Positions 35,201 to 45,588 of a stretch of DNA of 64,000 nt are shown piece after piece. The DNA comes from Selaginella moellendorffii. Its lineage: Eukaryota > Streptophyta > Lycopodiopsida > Selaginellales > Selaginellaceae. Position 1 is the stretch's first letter. Each line of letters begins with the position of its first letter. The notes under the pieces were generated by a model, which saw only the letters and a program-made list of their open reading frames with translations, did no database searches and had not been told where the DNA came from. The stretch covers positions 5,676 through 69,675 of the forward strand of contig NW_003314318.1 in NCBI RefSeq assembly GCF_000143415.4. Reading direction: 5' to 3'. Made by a program: the position numbers and the translations under genes.

Positions 35201-35637
35201 TAGGTTTTATTTATAATGATCTTTTATATAAAAGTTATTTAAATAGGTTTTAAAATAAATTTCTAAAACTATATTCTAAAAATGATTTATAAAGTTTGTA
35301 TAAATCTATGAGGTAAGTTCACAAAATTGATTTACAAATTTTGGGTTTTTAATAATTATTTAAAATTAAGTTATTTTAATTACAAAAAGGTTTTATGTAA
35401 TATATTTATAAAGAAGATTATGTTATAGTCTATATTATATCATCAGAATATATACTATGTAAAAAGTACAATAGTTGTTTTCAACTAGATAACTTTGTTT
35501 ATAATTTCATTTTATTGGCTGTATAAAAAAAAAAAAATTCTGCTACTTGAAAAAGCCATTACAACAACTTAGTTAATTTATTTGCTAAAAGATTATTATA
35601 TCCACTATAAAACTATAGTTTAATTCATTTAATTGCT
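32227..35637 (+). repeat. Segmental duplication, copy B
   Basis: Counterpart of 1-3469. It includes the approximately 350-bp 5' flank, the kinase gene and about 1.25 kb of 3' flank. Homology ends near 35637, where copy A runs into R1 and copy B continues into unrelated AT-rich DNA. Both copies point the same way. Confidence 0.9.
32573..34372 (+). CDS. Divergent protein kinase, copy B (exons 32573-32840, 32898-34372)
   Basis: Same two-exon structure and 580-residue length as copy A, with the same intron and no indel. I find nine base differences in the coding exons: three change the protein (A to T, S to P and P to S, all in the linker ahead of the kinase fold) and six are silent. Eight of the nine lie within the 247 bp corresponding to 1383-1629. 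All kinase motifs (VLK lysine, HRDVKPDN, DYD) are kept, so both copies look intact. Function is as uncertain as for copy A. Confidence 0.8.
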
Positions 35638-36760
35638 ATTGCTTGGTCTGAGAGCCTTTTTTGTTGTCAAGCCATTTATATAGCTCCCACTGTGTAATTT
35701 AAGAATCAAATATATAACTATGATTTAAATATAGTTAATGAGTTTATTATCAAGCTAATTTTATAACTTATTTATTAAGTTTAAAGTATATAGAATAGTT
35801 TTTTATAGTTAAAATATTGGTACTTGCCTTGATTCTAGAATCTAGAAAGTCCTTTATATATACATATTTGAGTATGCTTATTTAATTTAGCTTTATATCT
35901 ATTTTTTAAATATTTTAATTAAAAAATATAGAATTTATTTATATTATTGTTTGTTACCCACACACTAAATTTGTTCAATTTAGCATTAATGGCCTGAAAC
36001 TTAATTAAATTTTATAATATTAATTGCCCTAAAATGTTTCACCTAACAAATTTTTATGTTAGAGTTTATAACTTCTTGATTAGTATTTTTGGTTAACACC
36101 TTATTCTTTATGATTAAGTATAAACATTATACATTAATTTAAAGATAAAAAATTAATTTAATTAATTTAAAAATATTTTATGATTCATTATAGCTTGATA
36201 AACTCTATGAATTTTATGAAAATAACTTTTTTTGTATGAATAATTGAAATTAGAATTTATCTAAATCAAATAAATCTATACCTTCAATTGTGAAATTATA
36301 TATTTCAAAATGCTTTAATTTTAATATATAATAAAATTTATAAATTTAGTAATTTCTAATTCTTAACATTTTAAATCAACACAAGATCATTCAATATATA
36401 ACATCAATTACTTTTTATAATAAATATTTTATTTTATTTAAAATAATAAATAACTTTTAACTTGAAATATAAGATGAAATACTGATACTACATATATTAT
36501 TTGTATTAATATAGTTCTTTGCTGATTTTGTACAATCTTATTATTACATCCTAAGAATTTTTAATGTTTTATTTTTTACTTTTTTCCATTTTTATCTGGG
36601 TCTGGGTTGGTAAATTATAAATTTTAAAAATAAATTAAAATATAAGAAGAATACAAATATTCTTAATGATAAGTGGTTTATCTTTTTAGATTATTCTCAA
36701 TATTAACATTTTATGATTAAAATTGTTTAAGAACTACCGGTAATAGAATATGCTCTTTAT
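34373..36760. other. Long AT-rich intergenic region, no gene seen
   Basis: The first 1.25 kb is the diverged 3' flank of kinase copy B. From about 35638 to 36740 the DNA is very AT-rich with poly-A and poly-T runs and no meaningful frame on either strand. It separates the repeat-rich left half from the gene-dense right half. Confidence 0.7.
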
Positions 36761-36829
36761 GTGCCGTTGTTTCCGATAGATAACGCAGTATTTGAATCAA
36801 GGCCTTTAGGGTTTATAGTTTCCAGCGCC

Positions 36830-38876
36830 ATGGCTACTCTTCAGCTCGCTCTCCAGAAGACATCGAGCATCAAGATGTTTGAGCAGCCGCGTCAAGGTCT
36901 GCGAGGGCTCGTTGGAATCGGCAAGCCGGTTGTGCAGCAGCGGATCGTTCGTCCTCCGGACATCGCCAATCCCAGGGTTGGGGAGAGCTTCACGCATCTC
37001 AAGCTCACGGCAGGTGATATTTCGAGTCTTTTTCGCGATCTAGGCCAGCAATGCGGGCATTCTTTGTCCCTTGATCAGAGAAAATGCTCCAAGAACAAGC
37101 GTGCGTCAAGAGCGACCTGGAAATCGCGGTTTGTATTTGCAATTCCCATTCTCGACAACAGCGTCTTGTTCTGTAGAACTCCAAGCTTGCGAAGGCGGAG
37201 GAGGAGCTACGAGCATTGGAAGCGAAGAACCAGGAAATCTCCAACGAGAATGCCATGCTGAAAGTAAAGCACAGCGAGGACACAAAGCTTTGGACCAGTG
37301 TGGAGGCCAAAGTCTCGTCAGCCAGCGCCTTCTTCGAGCAGATCACAGAGACTCTACACGCTCTTGAGATTCAAGTCCAACAAGGTATCATCTTTTCATC
37401 GCTTTGAAAACCATGTTGCTTTGTTCTAATTCATGTGAACTAGCTGAGGCGACCAAGAAGCTCGTCGAAGAAAGGTTGCTAACCAGGGACGAGGTAATTG
37501 AAAAGGACTTGGCAAGGCTGCGGACCAGCTTGCAAGAAGCTACGCTAAAGCTCGAGACTGCCGAGAAGAATAGCGAGTACAAGCAGCTGCTGCTCAAGGA
37601 ACAAGAGTCTGCAGCTCAGAAGATCGCCACTCTGGAAAAGACGCTTTTGGAAACTCGCAAGCAATCGGAGCTTCAGTTAGAAGCCAAGCAAGCAGACATT
37701 GCGAAACACCTCAGGGAGTTATCGCAGAAGAACGATCAGGTAATCAGCTTTTTCGTTCAGCCTCTTGCATAACATAGCGCTTTTTCTTTCTTGCAGGCGA
37801 TGCTTGAGATGAAACGCCACGAGGTGATTAGCCACCAACTGAATCGTTCTCATGTGTATGTTTTTATCCAGATAAACAAGCTACAAGAGAGCCATAAGCA
37901 AGCTTTGGAACAGGTTTCTGCGAAGCATGAGGAGCTTCAATCGAAGTACAACGGGCTCCTTCTGTCCATGAAAAAGGTTCCTGTCAAATATTTGACAAGA
38001 CTTGCGCAATTTTCTTGTCTTGATCAGGTGGAGGCGGAGCTCGAGATTGCAAAGGCCAAATTCGGGGAGCTTTCGGAGAGAGACCGCCGGCAGCAGTCGG
38101 ACTTGGTACTTACAGTGACAAAACACGTGACAGGATTTGACGAGATTTCTTTCAGGCTGACAACAAGAAGGAGCTGGAGCTTGTTGCCGTTGAGAAGCGG
38201 GAGCTTGAGAAGAAACTCAACGATACGGTTGAAGATCTGCAGAAGAAACATATGGCATCGCTTGCACGGGTAGATGCGGAGCTGGAGAGGATCAAGGCCA
38301 GAAACGAGGAACTTTTGGAGAGACAGCAGCAACAACAGGCCGACCTGGTAAGCCTATATGCGCAAGTATGAAAGTTATCACAGATATTCTTGTCTTTGTA
38401 GGCCGACAAAAAGAAGGAACTGGATCTAGTCTCGCTCGAGAAAAGTGACATCGAGAAGAAACTCAAGGATCAAATCGAAGAGCTGCAGAGTAAACTCGAG
38501 AGCCAGATTGAAAAGAAGGCGGCCGAAGCACCACCTGATGCCAAGAAGACATACGCGAAAAGGAAGAGAGTTCAAAGCACGGCCACAAAGGTAGACGCCT
38601 CCTCCTTACGTAGCAAAGCTCTCATATAAAACTTCGTGTCATTTGTTTGCAGGAGGCAACGCCCAAAACCAAGCCCAGAGCTAGCAGCCGAAAGAAGCCG
38701 ACCAAAAAACAGGTAAACCTCAACTTCATTCATTAAGTTCGTGAAAAAACAGTGCGAGCATTTGTAATGGACAGATTGTGAGCTTGAATGACGACGATGA
38801 CGATGACGATGGCAACGATCTGTTTGGAGAGGGATGCCTAGACCCTTACGCTGACGATCCCTACGCATTCGGCTAG
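36830..38876 (+). CDS. ZYP1: ZYP1-like synaptonemal complex transverse filament protein
   Basis: Eleven exons: 36830-37013, 37079-37128, 37177-37384, 37444-37739, 37797-37823, 37872-37976, 38028-38105, 38156-38347, 38402-38590, 38653-38712 and 38775-38876, giving 496 residues. ZYP1 forms the transverse filaments that hold homologous chromosomes together in meiotic prophase. Evidence is the FTHLKLTAEKMLQEQ N-terminal region, long heptad-rich coiled coil, a basic RKKPTKK segment, and the diagnostic acidic C-terminus ending LDPYADDPYAFG. Flowering-plant ZYP1 is about 850-870 residues, so this one is much shorter. Exons 7-8 and 8-9 encode similar blocks (ELERQQQQQADLADKKKELD-like), suggesting internal exon duplication. 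Introns 37824-37871 and 37977-38027 are multiples of three without stops, so they could be retained. Confidence 0.85.
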
Positions 38877-39268
38877 TCCCAAAAGGTTCGTAGCCAGCGT
38901 CCAGTGGAAAGTTACTTGACTTGGTGCGTCCCTTGGCAGGATCAAAGTGGAGCAGCCGTGATGAATGACGAGCTGAGAAGCTCCCATTTCTACTCGAGAA
39001 AAAAATTCTTCCGTGCAAGGCGAAAGATTTTGTTCTGGAAGTTTACAGTACGCCACTCACTGTTTTCGTTGATGAAACTTTGTGTACAGGACAAAGGAAA
39101 AAGAGAGAACAACCTTCTATTTTGTTTGCATTGGGGACGAAGCATATGCCGGGGATATTTTAATAAGGGTTAGGGTTCTTGGTCGATTCTTTCTTCTTCC
39201 AGGTCGCTTCTTATTCCGGATGGACAAATCGCACAGAAAATTTTAGCGGTAGTCACGGTCGATTGATC
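38877..39268. other. Convergent 3' spacer
   Basis: Holds the 3' ends of the ZYP1-like gene (plus) and the Cys4 protein gene (minus). A short frame at 38904-39173 has no recognisable content. Confidence 0.5.
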
Positions 39269-39689
39269 TCATCTGGCGCTCGCATTTTTGCTGTTCTTGG
39301 AGGTTTTGAGGCCGAGCATCCGGCGCAATCCTCGTAGGAACCCGCCGCTCGCTTTCTTGTGACGATCCTCCGCCGCCGCCCCCGCCGCCGCCGCCTTGGT
39401 CGGATTATCCCCTGGATTGGCCATGGCCGCCATGGATTCTTGCACGGGATGGCAAATCTGGCACAGCTTGAGCGATCCCTCGTCGAGATTGAGGCGCTGC
39501 GAGACGGTGCCCAGCCATCGGCCACACTGCGCGCACTCGATGGAGAGGATCTCCCCATCGCGCGTCTGGTAGCTGTCGGAGATCCTCACCAGGCGCTTGC
39601 TGCTGCGATCCACCTTGTCCAGGGACAGCTTCTCCACGCAAGAATGCCGCGGGGGCGCGATCCCTAGGACTCGCGGATGATGATTCTCC

Positions 39690-39721
<32 letters not shown>

Positions 39722-40192
39722 TGCCAGATCCTCCTCGCTGCTGCTATCGGCGGACACGATCCGGTTGTAGCGCATGGATTGCGTGCGCGGGAGATGGATC
39801 TTCGGCTGGTGTTGCTTGAGATTCTTGACGATGCTGGACACCACGCCCTGATGATCGCCGCTCAGTCCCTGGTGGATTGTCGATTCCCTGGTGGAGCTTG
39901 CGCGCCGGAGCTCCGGAACCTCGATCTGCCGCTGCGCTACTGCTAGATCGAAATCCCTCCTTGGTACGCTCTCTTCCTCCTTTCTAGCTCTAGCGCCGCC
40001 CAGATTATACGCTACCGATTTCTGGAGAGATGGAGACTCCAGCCTCTCCCGCGTCGATTGCGCTCTCCGCAATCCCGGCCAGGAAGAAATTCGCTGCCGC
40101 TGCTCGCCAAGATCATCCGGCTGGAACTGGAACAAGCTCGTGTCCCTGTCCGTGTTGTTGCCCACGCCCAGCTTCAAGTACCTCGGTGGCAT
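39269..40192 (-). CDS. Unknown protein with poly-Ala tract and Cys4 motif
   Basis: An intronless minus-strand frame of 307 residues from the ATG at 40192. The frame stays open upstream only through a TTG, so ATG 40192 is preferred. The middle is rich in serine, arginine and charged residues with repeated RRAxSTRE-like motifs that could be phosphorylation sites. An alanine run near residues 167-178 comes from a GCC repeat. Near the C-terminus is CAQCGRWLGT followed by LCQICHP, a four-cysteine zinc-ribbon-like arrangement about 24 residues apart. A basic end (RGLRRMLGLKTSKNSKN) follows. I do not recognise the family. Confidence 0.65.
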
Positions 40193-41132
40193 CCTCGCCA
40201 AATCGATCGATCGACGAATGGAATCGATCGCTCCTATATCCTGGAACAAGGCCCAGTCATGAGATTGACGCGAGATTTTTCTTCTCTCGCCATAGCTCTA
40301 GCTCGGCGACAGCCCAACAACAACGTTGAAACGCAGCATTTTTAAGGGGAAAAGCGAGCGCTTGCGAGAAAATAACGGGATGGGAGAGGGATTCACACGT
40401 GAAGCAAAGGGGGAGCGATGAATGAGCTGACAGCCATGTTCCTCACACAGGGATTTAATAGCCCAAGAACAAAAACAAAGAGCCCAGCCAAGGTAGCCAA
40501 CACACTGCGAGATCTTTTCCATCACCGCCCAAGACGATCAAACGCAAGAACGCGAGCAATCCTAGAAAACCCACCTCGATCTCGCGTCAATTCGCCGGAA
40601 CCCACCTCGCGAGCAACGAGGGGTTTGATCCGATCAACGCCAACATTTCGCGAGAGACAAAAGATTTTTTCGATCGTTGGCGATGGCGTGCTTTGTCGCT
40701 GTTGCTGTGGGTTGTGTGCTCGAGATCCTTTCAGGCATTTATTCCCGGGGCTCTACTGTAACCGATCGATCCCACTCCACTCCTCTCATCAATCATCAGA
40801 CAACGATTAAAAATTGGATGGAGAGAGCGAAAAGAAATCGGGCACCTCTTTCTTTCTTTCTTTCTTTCTACCTAGAGAGGGATTTCTTGCTTTATCAAAG
40901 AGATTCGAATATGCCTGATTCCACTTAAGTTGGATCTTCCTATGCTAAGCAATGTACCCGTAGGTAGCTTTAGACACAAAAAAGAAAAGAAAATCGACGA
41001 GTCAACCTCTTGAATTATATTCCGTTTGTTGGATTGAATCCTAGACTAGCCGTAGCCGCATCCGTAGCTAGCCGTATTGTACGTGTAAAGTATTATGGAG
41101 CTTCGAGCGATGCCGGGGACTTTGATTTTATA
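40193..41132. other. Divergent intergenic region
   Basis: Upstream DNA for the Cys4 gene (minus) and the PPR gene (plus). It contains a ttct microsatellite at about 40848-40870. A 78-codon frame from ATG 40683 has no supporting features. Confidence 0.5.
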
Positions 41133-42845
41133 ATGTCCGCCAATGGTTCGTTTGTGGACATTATCAAGTCTTGCGGATATTCCCGGGATCTTTCCCTGGG
41201 CCGGGAAATACACGCCAAGGTCAGGCGCTCGCCGCAGCTCTGCGGGGATGTTTTCCTCGCGAATATGCTCATACAAATGTACGGCAGGTGTGGGAGCCTC
41301 TGCGAGGCTCGCGCCGTGCTGGACGATTTCGTACGGCCGAATCTTTACTCCTGGAATCTCATGCTCACGGCATATGCCCGGAATGGGCATCTTGCCGATG
41401 CGCGGGAGCTCTTTGATGGAATGCCGCAAAAAGATGCCGTGTCGTGGAATGTGCTGATCGCAGCATATTCGCGGAATGGTGACGTGGACGAGGCAAGTGC
41501 GTTGTTTGCGGCGATGCCTTGTCCAAACGAGGCTACATGTACAGCCATGATCGCGGCATATGCCAAGGCAGGGCAAATTGTCAAGGCAAGGACGATCTTT
41601 GATAGTATGCCCCGCCGAGATCTTCCAACGTGGAACGCCATGCTTGCCGCTTACGTGGCATGTAACCAGGTAGAAACTGCTGATAGAATGTTCAAGACCA
41701 TGGCTAACCGAGACGTGGTGACGTGGACTACCATGGTATCGGCATATGCCCGTGTGGGGCATCTGGTAGAGGCAAAGAGGGTCTTCGATGAGATGCCGGG
41801 CAAGGACGCCGCGGCGTGTAATGCTTTGATCCAGGGCTATGTTAGATCTGGAATGCTGGAGCCGGCGCTGGAAATCTTCTCGCTCATGGCGCGGCCGGAT
41901 GAGATCTCGTGGACTTTGATCACGCAGGGGCTGGCGCAGGGCGGGCGATTGGATCAAGCGCGAGAGATTTATGCGAGAATGCCGGTGTGGAATGTGATCA
42001 CCACCACAGCGATGATCGTCGCGTTGTCCCAGGGCGGACGGATTGACGAGGCGAGGGCGCTGTTCGATCGGATGCCGCGCAGGGATGTGGCGGCCTGGAA
42101 CGCAATGATCAATGGATATTGCAAGAACTCGCTGGGAAGGGAAGCTATAGCGCTGTTTAGGGTTCTTGATATGGAAGGCGTGGGGGCGGACAAGAACACG
42201 CTCTCCACCGTGCTGGATGCGTGCGCGGATCTCTCCTGGCTGCCGCTGGGGCGATCCATCCACGCCGCCATGGCGGCCGTGGAATTCGAGATCGACGTGG
42301 TGCTGGGGACGGCGATCGTGAGCATGTATGGGCGGTGTGGCGATCTCGTGGCGGCGCGCAGTGCTTTCGAGGCGATCGCGGCCAAGAATGTGGTGTCGTG
42401 GTCGGCGATCATCGCGGCATACGCGCACAACGGGCGATCGATCGAGGCGCTGGGGCTCTTCCAGCTCATGAACCTCGAGGGAGTTCTCCCGGTGGAGATC
42501 ACATTCGTGAGCATTCTCTCCTCGTGCAGCCACGCGGGGATGATCGCCGATGGGATGGATCTCTTCGCCGCCATGTCGCGAGATTACGGCCTCGTCGCAG
42601 GCGCCGATCACTACCCCTGCGTGATCGATCTTCTGGGGCGAGCTGGGTGGCTGGCGATCGCGGAGGAGCTCGTCCACAAGATCCCTAGCGCCGAATCGTG
42701 GGCGACGCTGCTCGGTGCCTGCAATCTCCACAGCGATGCTGCTAGATCGGGGAAAGCCGCGGGGATTGTCTCCAGGAATGATCCACAGCGCGCCTCTCCG
42801 TACGTGGTTCTATCTAGTACGGAGAGGGCATTGACTGTGTTTTAG
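41133..42845 (+). CDS. Pentatricopeptide repeat (PPR) protein
   Basis: Intronless frame of 570 residues from ATG 41133; the frame is open for 41 codons further upstream but without an ATG. At least twelve PPR motifs run through most of the protein. The first eight or so are short S-type repeats of about 31 residues (for example AYARNGHLADARELFDGMPQKDAV split across motifs), then longer PLS-type ones. PPR proteins bind organellar RNA, one base per repeat, in editing, splicing or stability. It stops after an E-like region with no DYW editing domain. No clear transit peptide is present at the chosen start. Lycophytes have very large PPR families, mostly intronless as here. Confidence 0.9.
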   Translation: MSANGSFVDIIKSCGYSRDLSLGREIHAKVRRSPQLCGDVFLANMLIQMYGRCGSLCEARAVLDDFVRPNLYSWNLMLTAYARNGHLADARELFDGMPQKDAVSWNVLIAAYSRNGDVDEASALFAAMPCPNEATCTAMIAAYAKAGQIVKARTIFDSMPRRDLPTWNAMLAAYVACNQVETADRMFKTMANRDVVTWTTMVSAYARVGHLVEAKRVFDEMPGKDAAACNALIQGYVRSGMLEPALEIFSLMARPDEISWTLITQGLAQGGRLDQAREIYARMPVWNVITTTAMIVALSQGGRIDEARALFDRMPRRDVAAWNAMINGYCKNSLGREAIALFRVLDMEGVGADKNTLSTVLDACADLSWLPLGRSIHAAMAAVEFEIDVVLGTAIVSMYGRCGDLVAARSAFEAIAAKNVVSWSAIIAAYAHNGRSIEALGLFQLMNLEGVLPVEITFVSILSSCSHAGMIADGMDLFAAMSRDYGLVAGADHYPCVIDLLGRAGWLAIAEELVHKIPSAESWATLLGACNLHSDAARSGKAAGIVSRNDPQRASPYVVLSSTERALTVF

Positions 42846-42890
42846 GGTTCTTGGCGGGGGAGGAGAGGTAGGCAGGCACTGGCACTGGCA

Positions 42891-43720
42891 ATGGCAATGG
42901 CGCTGGCTCTGGCACTCGCGGCGCTGCTACTGGCGTCGATTCGATCGGCCGATGCGCTCTCCATGACGGTGTACAGGACCGAGTGCGTCCAGGAGCACGT
43001 CGAGTATGCGAACGATATCGTCACGGGGAACTTCGTTGTGGTGGATCACGAGATCTTCTGGGCCTCGGATCATCCAGGGATCGACTTTGTGGTAAGCTCA
43101 TCTCTTGTAGAAACATTTAGATTTCTCATTTGGATTTCTTTCGCAGGCCACTTCTCCGGCGGGAGTCATTGTCTCTTCGATCAGGGGGTCCGCTGGAGAC
43201 AAGTTTTCCTTCACGGCTGCCATGCCAGGGCTGTACAAGTTTTGCTTCCACAACACTGCTCCCAGCCCCGAGACTGTGGATTTCTATATCCACGTTGGTC
43301 ACATTCTAAACGAGCACAACCTCGCTAAAGACGGTAAGATTTTGTTCCTTAGACACCGAATACTTAGTTTTTCGTGTCTCTTTTCTCCAGAGCACCTCAA
43401 TCCCGTACACGTAAAGATTTCGCAGTTGAAGGAGGCCCTGGAATCACTAATGGCAGATCAGCACTACCTCAGATCGCGAGTGGAGCGGCACCATAACAGT
43501 AAGCTCTGCAGTGCATTTGTCTCATTTTTCTCGTTTTCTTGTTTCTTCTTCTTTTCTGAGAGAGACGTGCTTTTACTTTTTTACAGCGAACAGGAGCACT
43601 CAAAAGAGGCTCCTTTTCTACACTATTGGCGAGTACCTGGCCCTGGCCGCAGCCAGCGTAACCCAGGTTCTCGTCCTAAAACACTTGTTCAATAGGAAGA
43701 TTGGCTACACCAAACTGTGA
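42891..43720 (+). CDS. p24 family (emp24/gp25L) cargo receptor
   Basis: Four exons (42891-43091, 43147-43333, 43391-43498, 43587-43720) give 209 residues, the usual p24 size. Features in order: signal peptide (MALALALAALLLASIRSADA), GOLD domain with the cysteine pair around ECVQEHVEY and YKFCFHNTA, a coiled-coil linker (LKEALESLMADQHYLRSRVE), one membrane helix near the C-terminus and a short cytosolic tail (HLFNRKIGYTKL). p24 proteins cycle between ER and Golgi in COPI and COPII vesicles and select cargo. The tail lacks a classical KKxx signal. The ATG is only 45 bp after the PPR stop. Confidence 0.92.
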
Positions 43721-45588
43721 GATGTTAGAGATAATCGTGAATAAGACATAAGGTGAAACTTTGTGTCTGGGACGATTCTTTGGTTTTGTTTCTTTCCTAC
43801 TATTCATGCAGGCGTGAACCAACTAATGGTGTTTTGGTATCTCTCGTGCTGGAGCCATCAGGTTTTGTGGTACGGAGAAGATTTCTATATGATTCAACAG
43901 CCGTGGGCATCGTCTCAGCGTGAGCCGAGTCAGGTACCTTTATAAGTTTCGTCGTACTTACGGTCCCATCTTTGTAACAGCAGTCGCAAGTGGGAGGCTC
44001 GGGCGTACGAGTTCTTTTCACGCAACGGAAACCATCCTCAGCGAGTGAGTGATTGAGGGAGCTGCAAAGGGAGCGTTGGCTGGTGGGTGGATATCACATT
44101 GAAGTCCAGGTTCCTGTACTTTGATGGGAGAATGCATGCATTTTGGACTGATAGGTGTGTTTGTGATCGTTTGGCTGTAGCAGCAGGGAAAGGTTCGACT
44201 GCCGCTGTCGAAACCAAAGCAAGATAGAGCAGTTTTTGACGCGTTCGGCTCGGCTCGCTGGGATGAGAGGAAGATCAGCAAGGGAAAAAAGAGAGCGAGA
44301 ACAAAAGAAGCTGGAGCCCGCCAGAGGAAGAACACCCAACGGAGCTTGTCAACAAAGCGTAAAATGGATGCTGGAGGACGCGAGCAGTTTCGTCGCTTGC
44401 ATTGTCGGACAAGCGTCGAGAGATCCGGTACGAGCACTGAGAGAATTTTGTCTTGGACGAGGACTAAAAAGAGAGCGGTGGAATCATGGCGAGAGACTTA
44501 CAGGGCCAATCGATCGATCGCGCCATCCATGGACGTTGTTCGTCGAGGAGCGATTACGTCGCCTTGGTGGCCACTGAAAGTCGTGGAGGAAGAAAGCTTT
44601 TTTACGCGGGTTTCGTACGGGGTGAAAGATCCTTAAATCTTTCTCTTTGATTGACAGGGAAAGCTTGGGGGTCACTAAATTTTTTTCTTCTTCTCACCAA
44701 GGTTGGATGGAAGCATTATTTTCTTGCGAGCGTTCCGAGTAAGACATTGATGGTATCTGTTGTGATGATCCAGAGACAAGGGCATGTTAAACAGGGACCA
44801 CTACAAGGGATGTTTCAAATAGCCATGTCCGTACGTACGGACGCGAAGGGGAAAATATCAGCTCTCGGGGTGAAAAAACGTTTCTTTTACCCGCCAGGTG
44901 AAACAGATTTTTGTGGATAAGGAGCGCTGCGATGCTCACACGTGTTCCGTTTTACCAAAGCCTATCACCGTATTTAATGCGGTAGAGCACAGCCGGCCGT
45001 CAGATCTGACATCCGACGGCATCAAGTGCTGCACGTGGCCTGGCGTCGACGTACACGGGTCCGACGTGGCGGAATCTGGCGTGTCACGCTTATCAATCTA
45101 ACGCTCAGGATTGACCACCGGACAGTGAAGGGCAGGGCCGTAGGAGAGGTAAATTTGTGCCATATGGCGCCGGCCATGTTGTGTGTGCGTATGTGCTCTC
45201 ATCTGGTGCTCAAAGCAATGTGTCCATGGCACATATCTTTCGAGGGTTTTGTTCTTCCGTGAGAGAGGGATTTTGGGGGCGCTGCCGCCGATCGTCACTG
45301 GCGCGCGCCACGGCGTGATTGATCTGCTAGCCTAATCTTTGCTGCTGCTGCTCGTGCTGGCTGCCGCTGCCGGAAATCTCAGATTCCTCGCTCCAATTTT
45401 TTCTCTCCTGGTGTTGCTTGGATTGCCTGCCCTCTTTTGCGGCTAATGCTGCTTGCCGGATTGTCCGCGTAGCGGTATCGTGATCTATTCCTCTCCCTCC
45501 GCAATCCTTAGGTCTTTGGCGGAGCAAGAAATTCCGAGAATGCTGCATTAATTTCCCGGCTCGGCTGTGCGCGATATCTGGAGCCGAG
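43721..45588. other. Intergenic region upstream of dihydroxyacetone kinase
   Basis: No convincing gene was seen on either strand in 1.9 kb. The part at about 45020-45080 is rich in ACGT cores (cacgtgg, gtcgacgt, gacgtgg), the core of G-box-type bZIP or bHLH sites, and may be promoter sequence. The part near 45330-45590 should include the 5' UTR of the downstream gene. Confidence 0.5.

Noticed and set aside
40683-40919. A 78-codon frame upstream of the PPR gene
   Set aside because: No recognisable domain or signal; it includes a ttct microsatellite and lies in likely promoter or UTR sequence.
41010-41132. Upstream extension of the PPR frame
   Set aside because: The extension begins at TTG and has no ATG; ATG 41133 was used.
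41046-42731. 561-codon frame antisense to the PPR gene
   Set aside because: A shadow frame of the GC-rich PPR coding sequence; the plus strand carries the clear PPR motifs.
44236-44636. Frames of about 100 codons between the p24 and dihydroxyacetone kinase genes
   Set aside because: Basic, low-complexity translations without conserved features; most likely intergenic.
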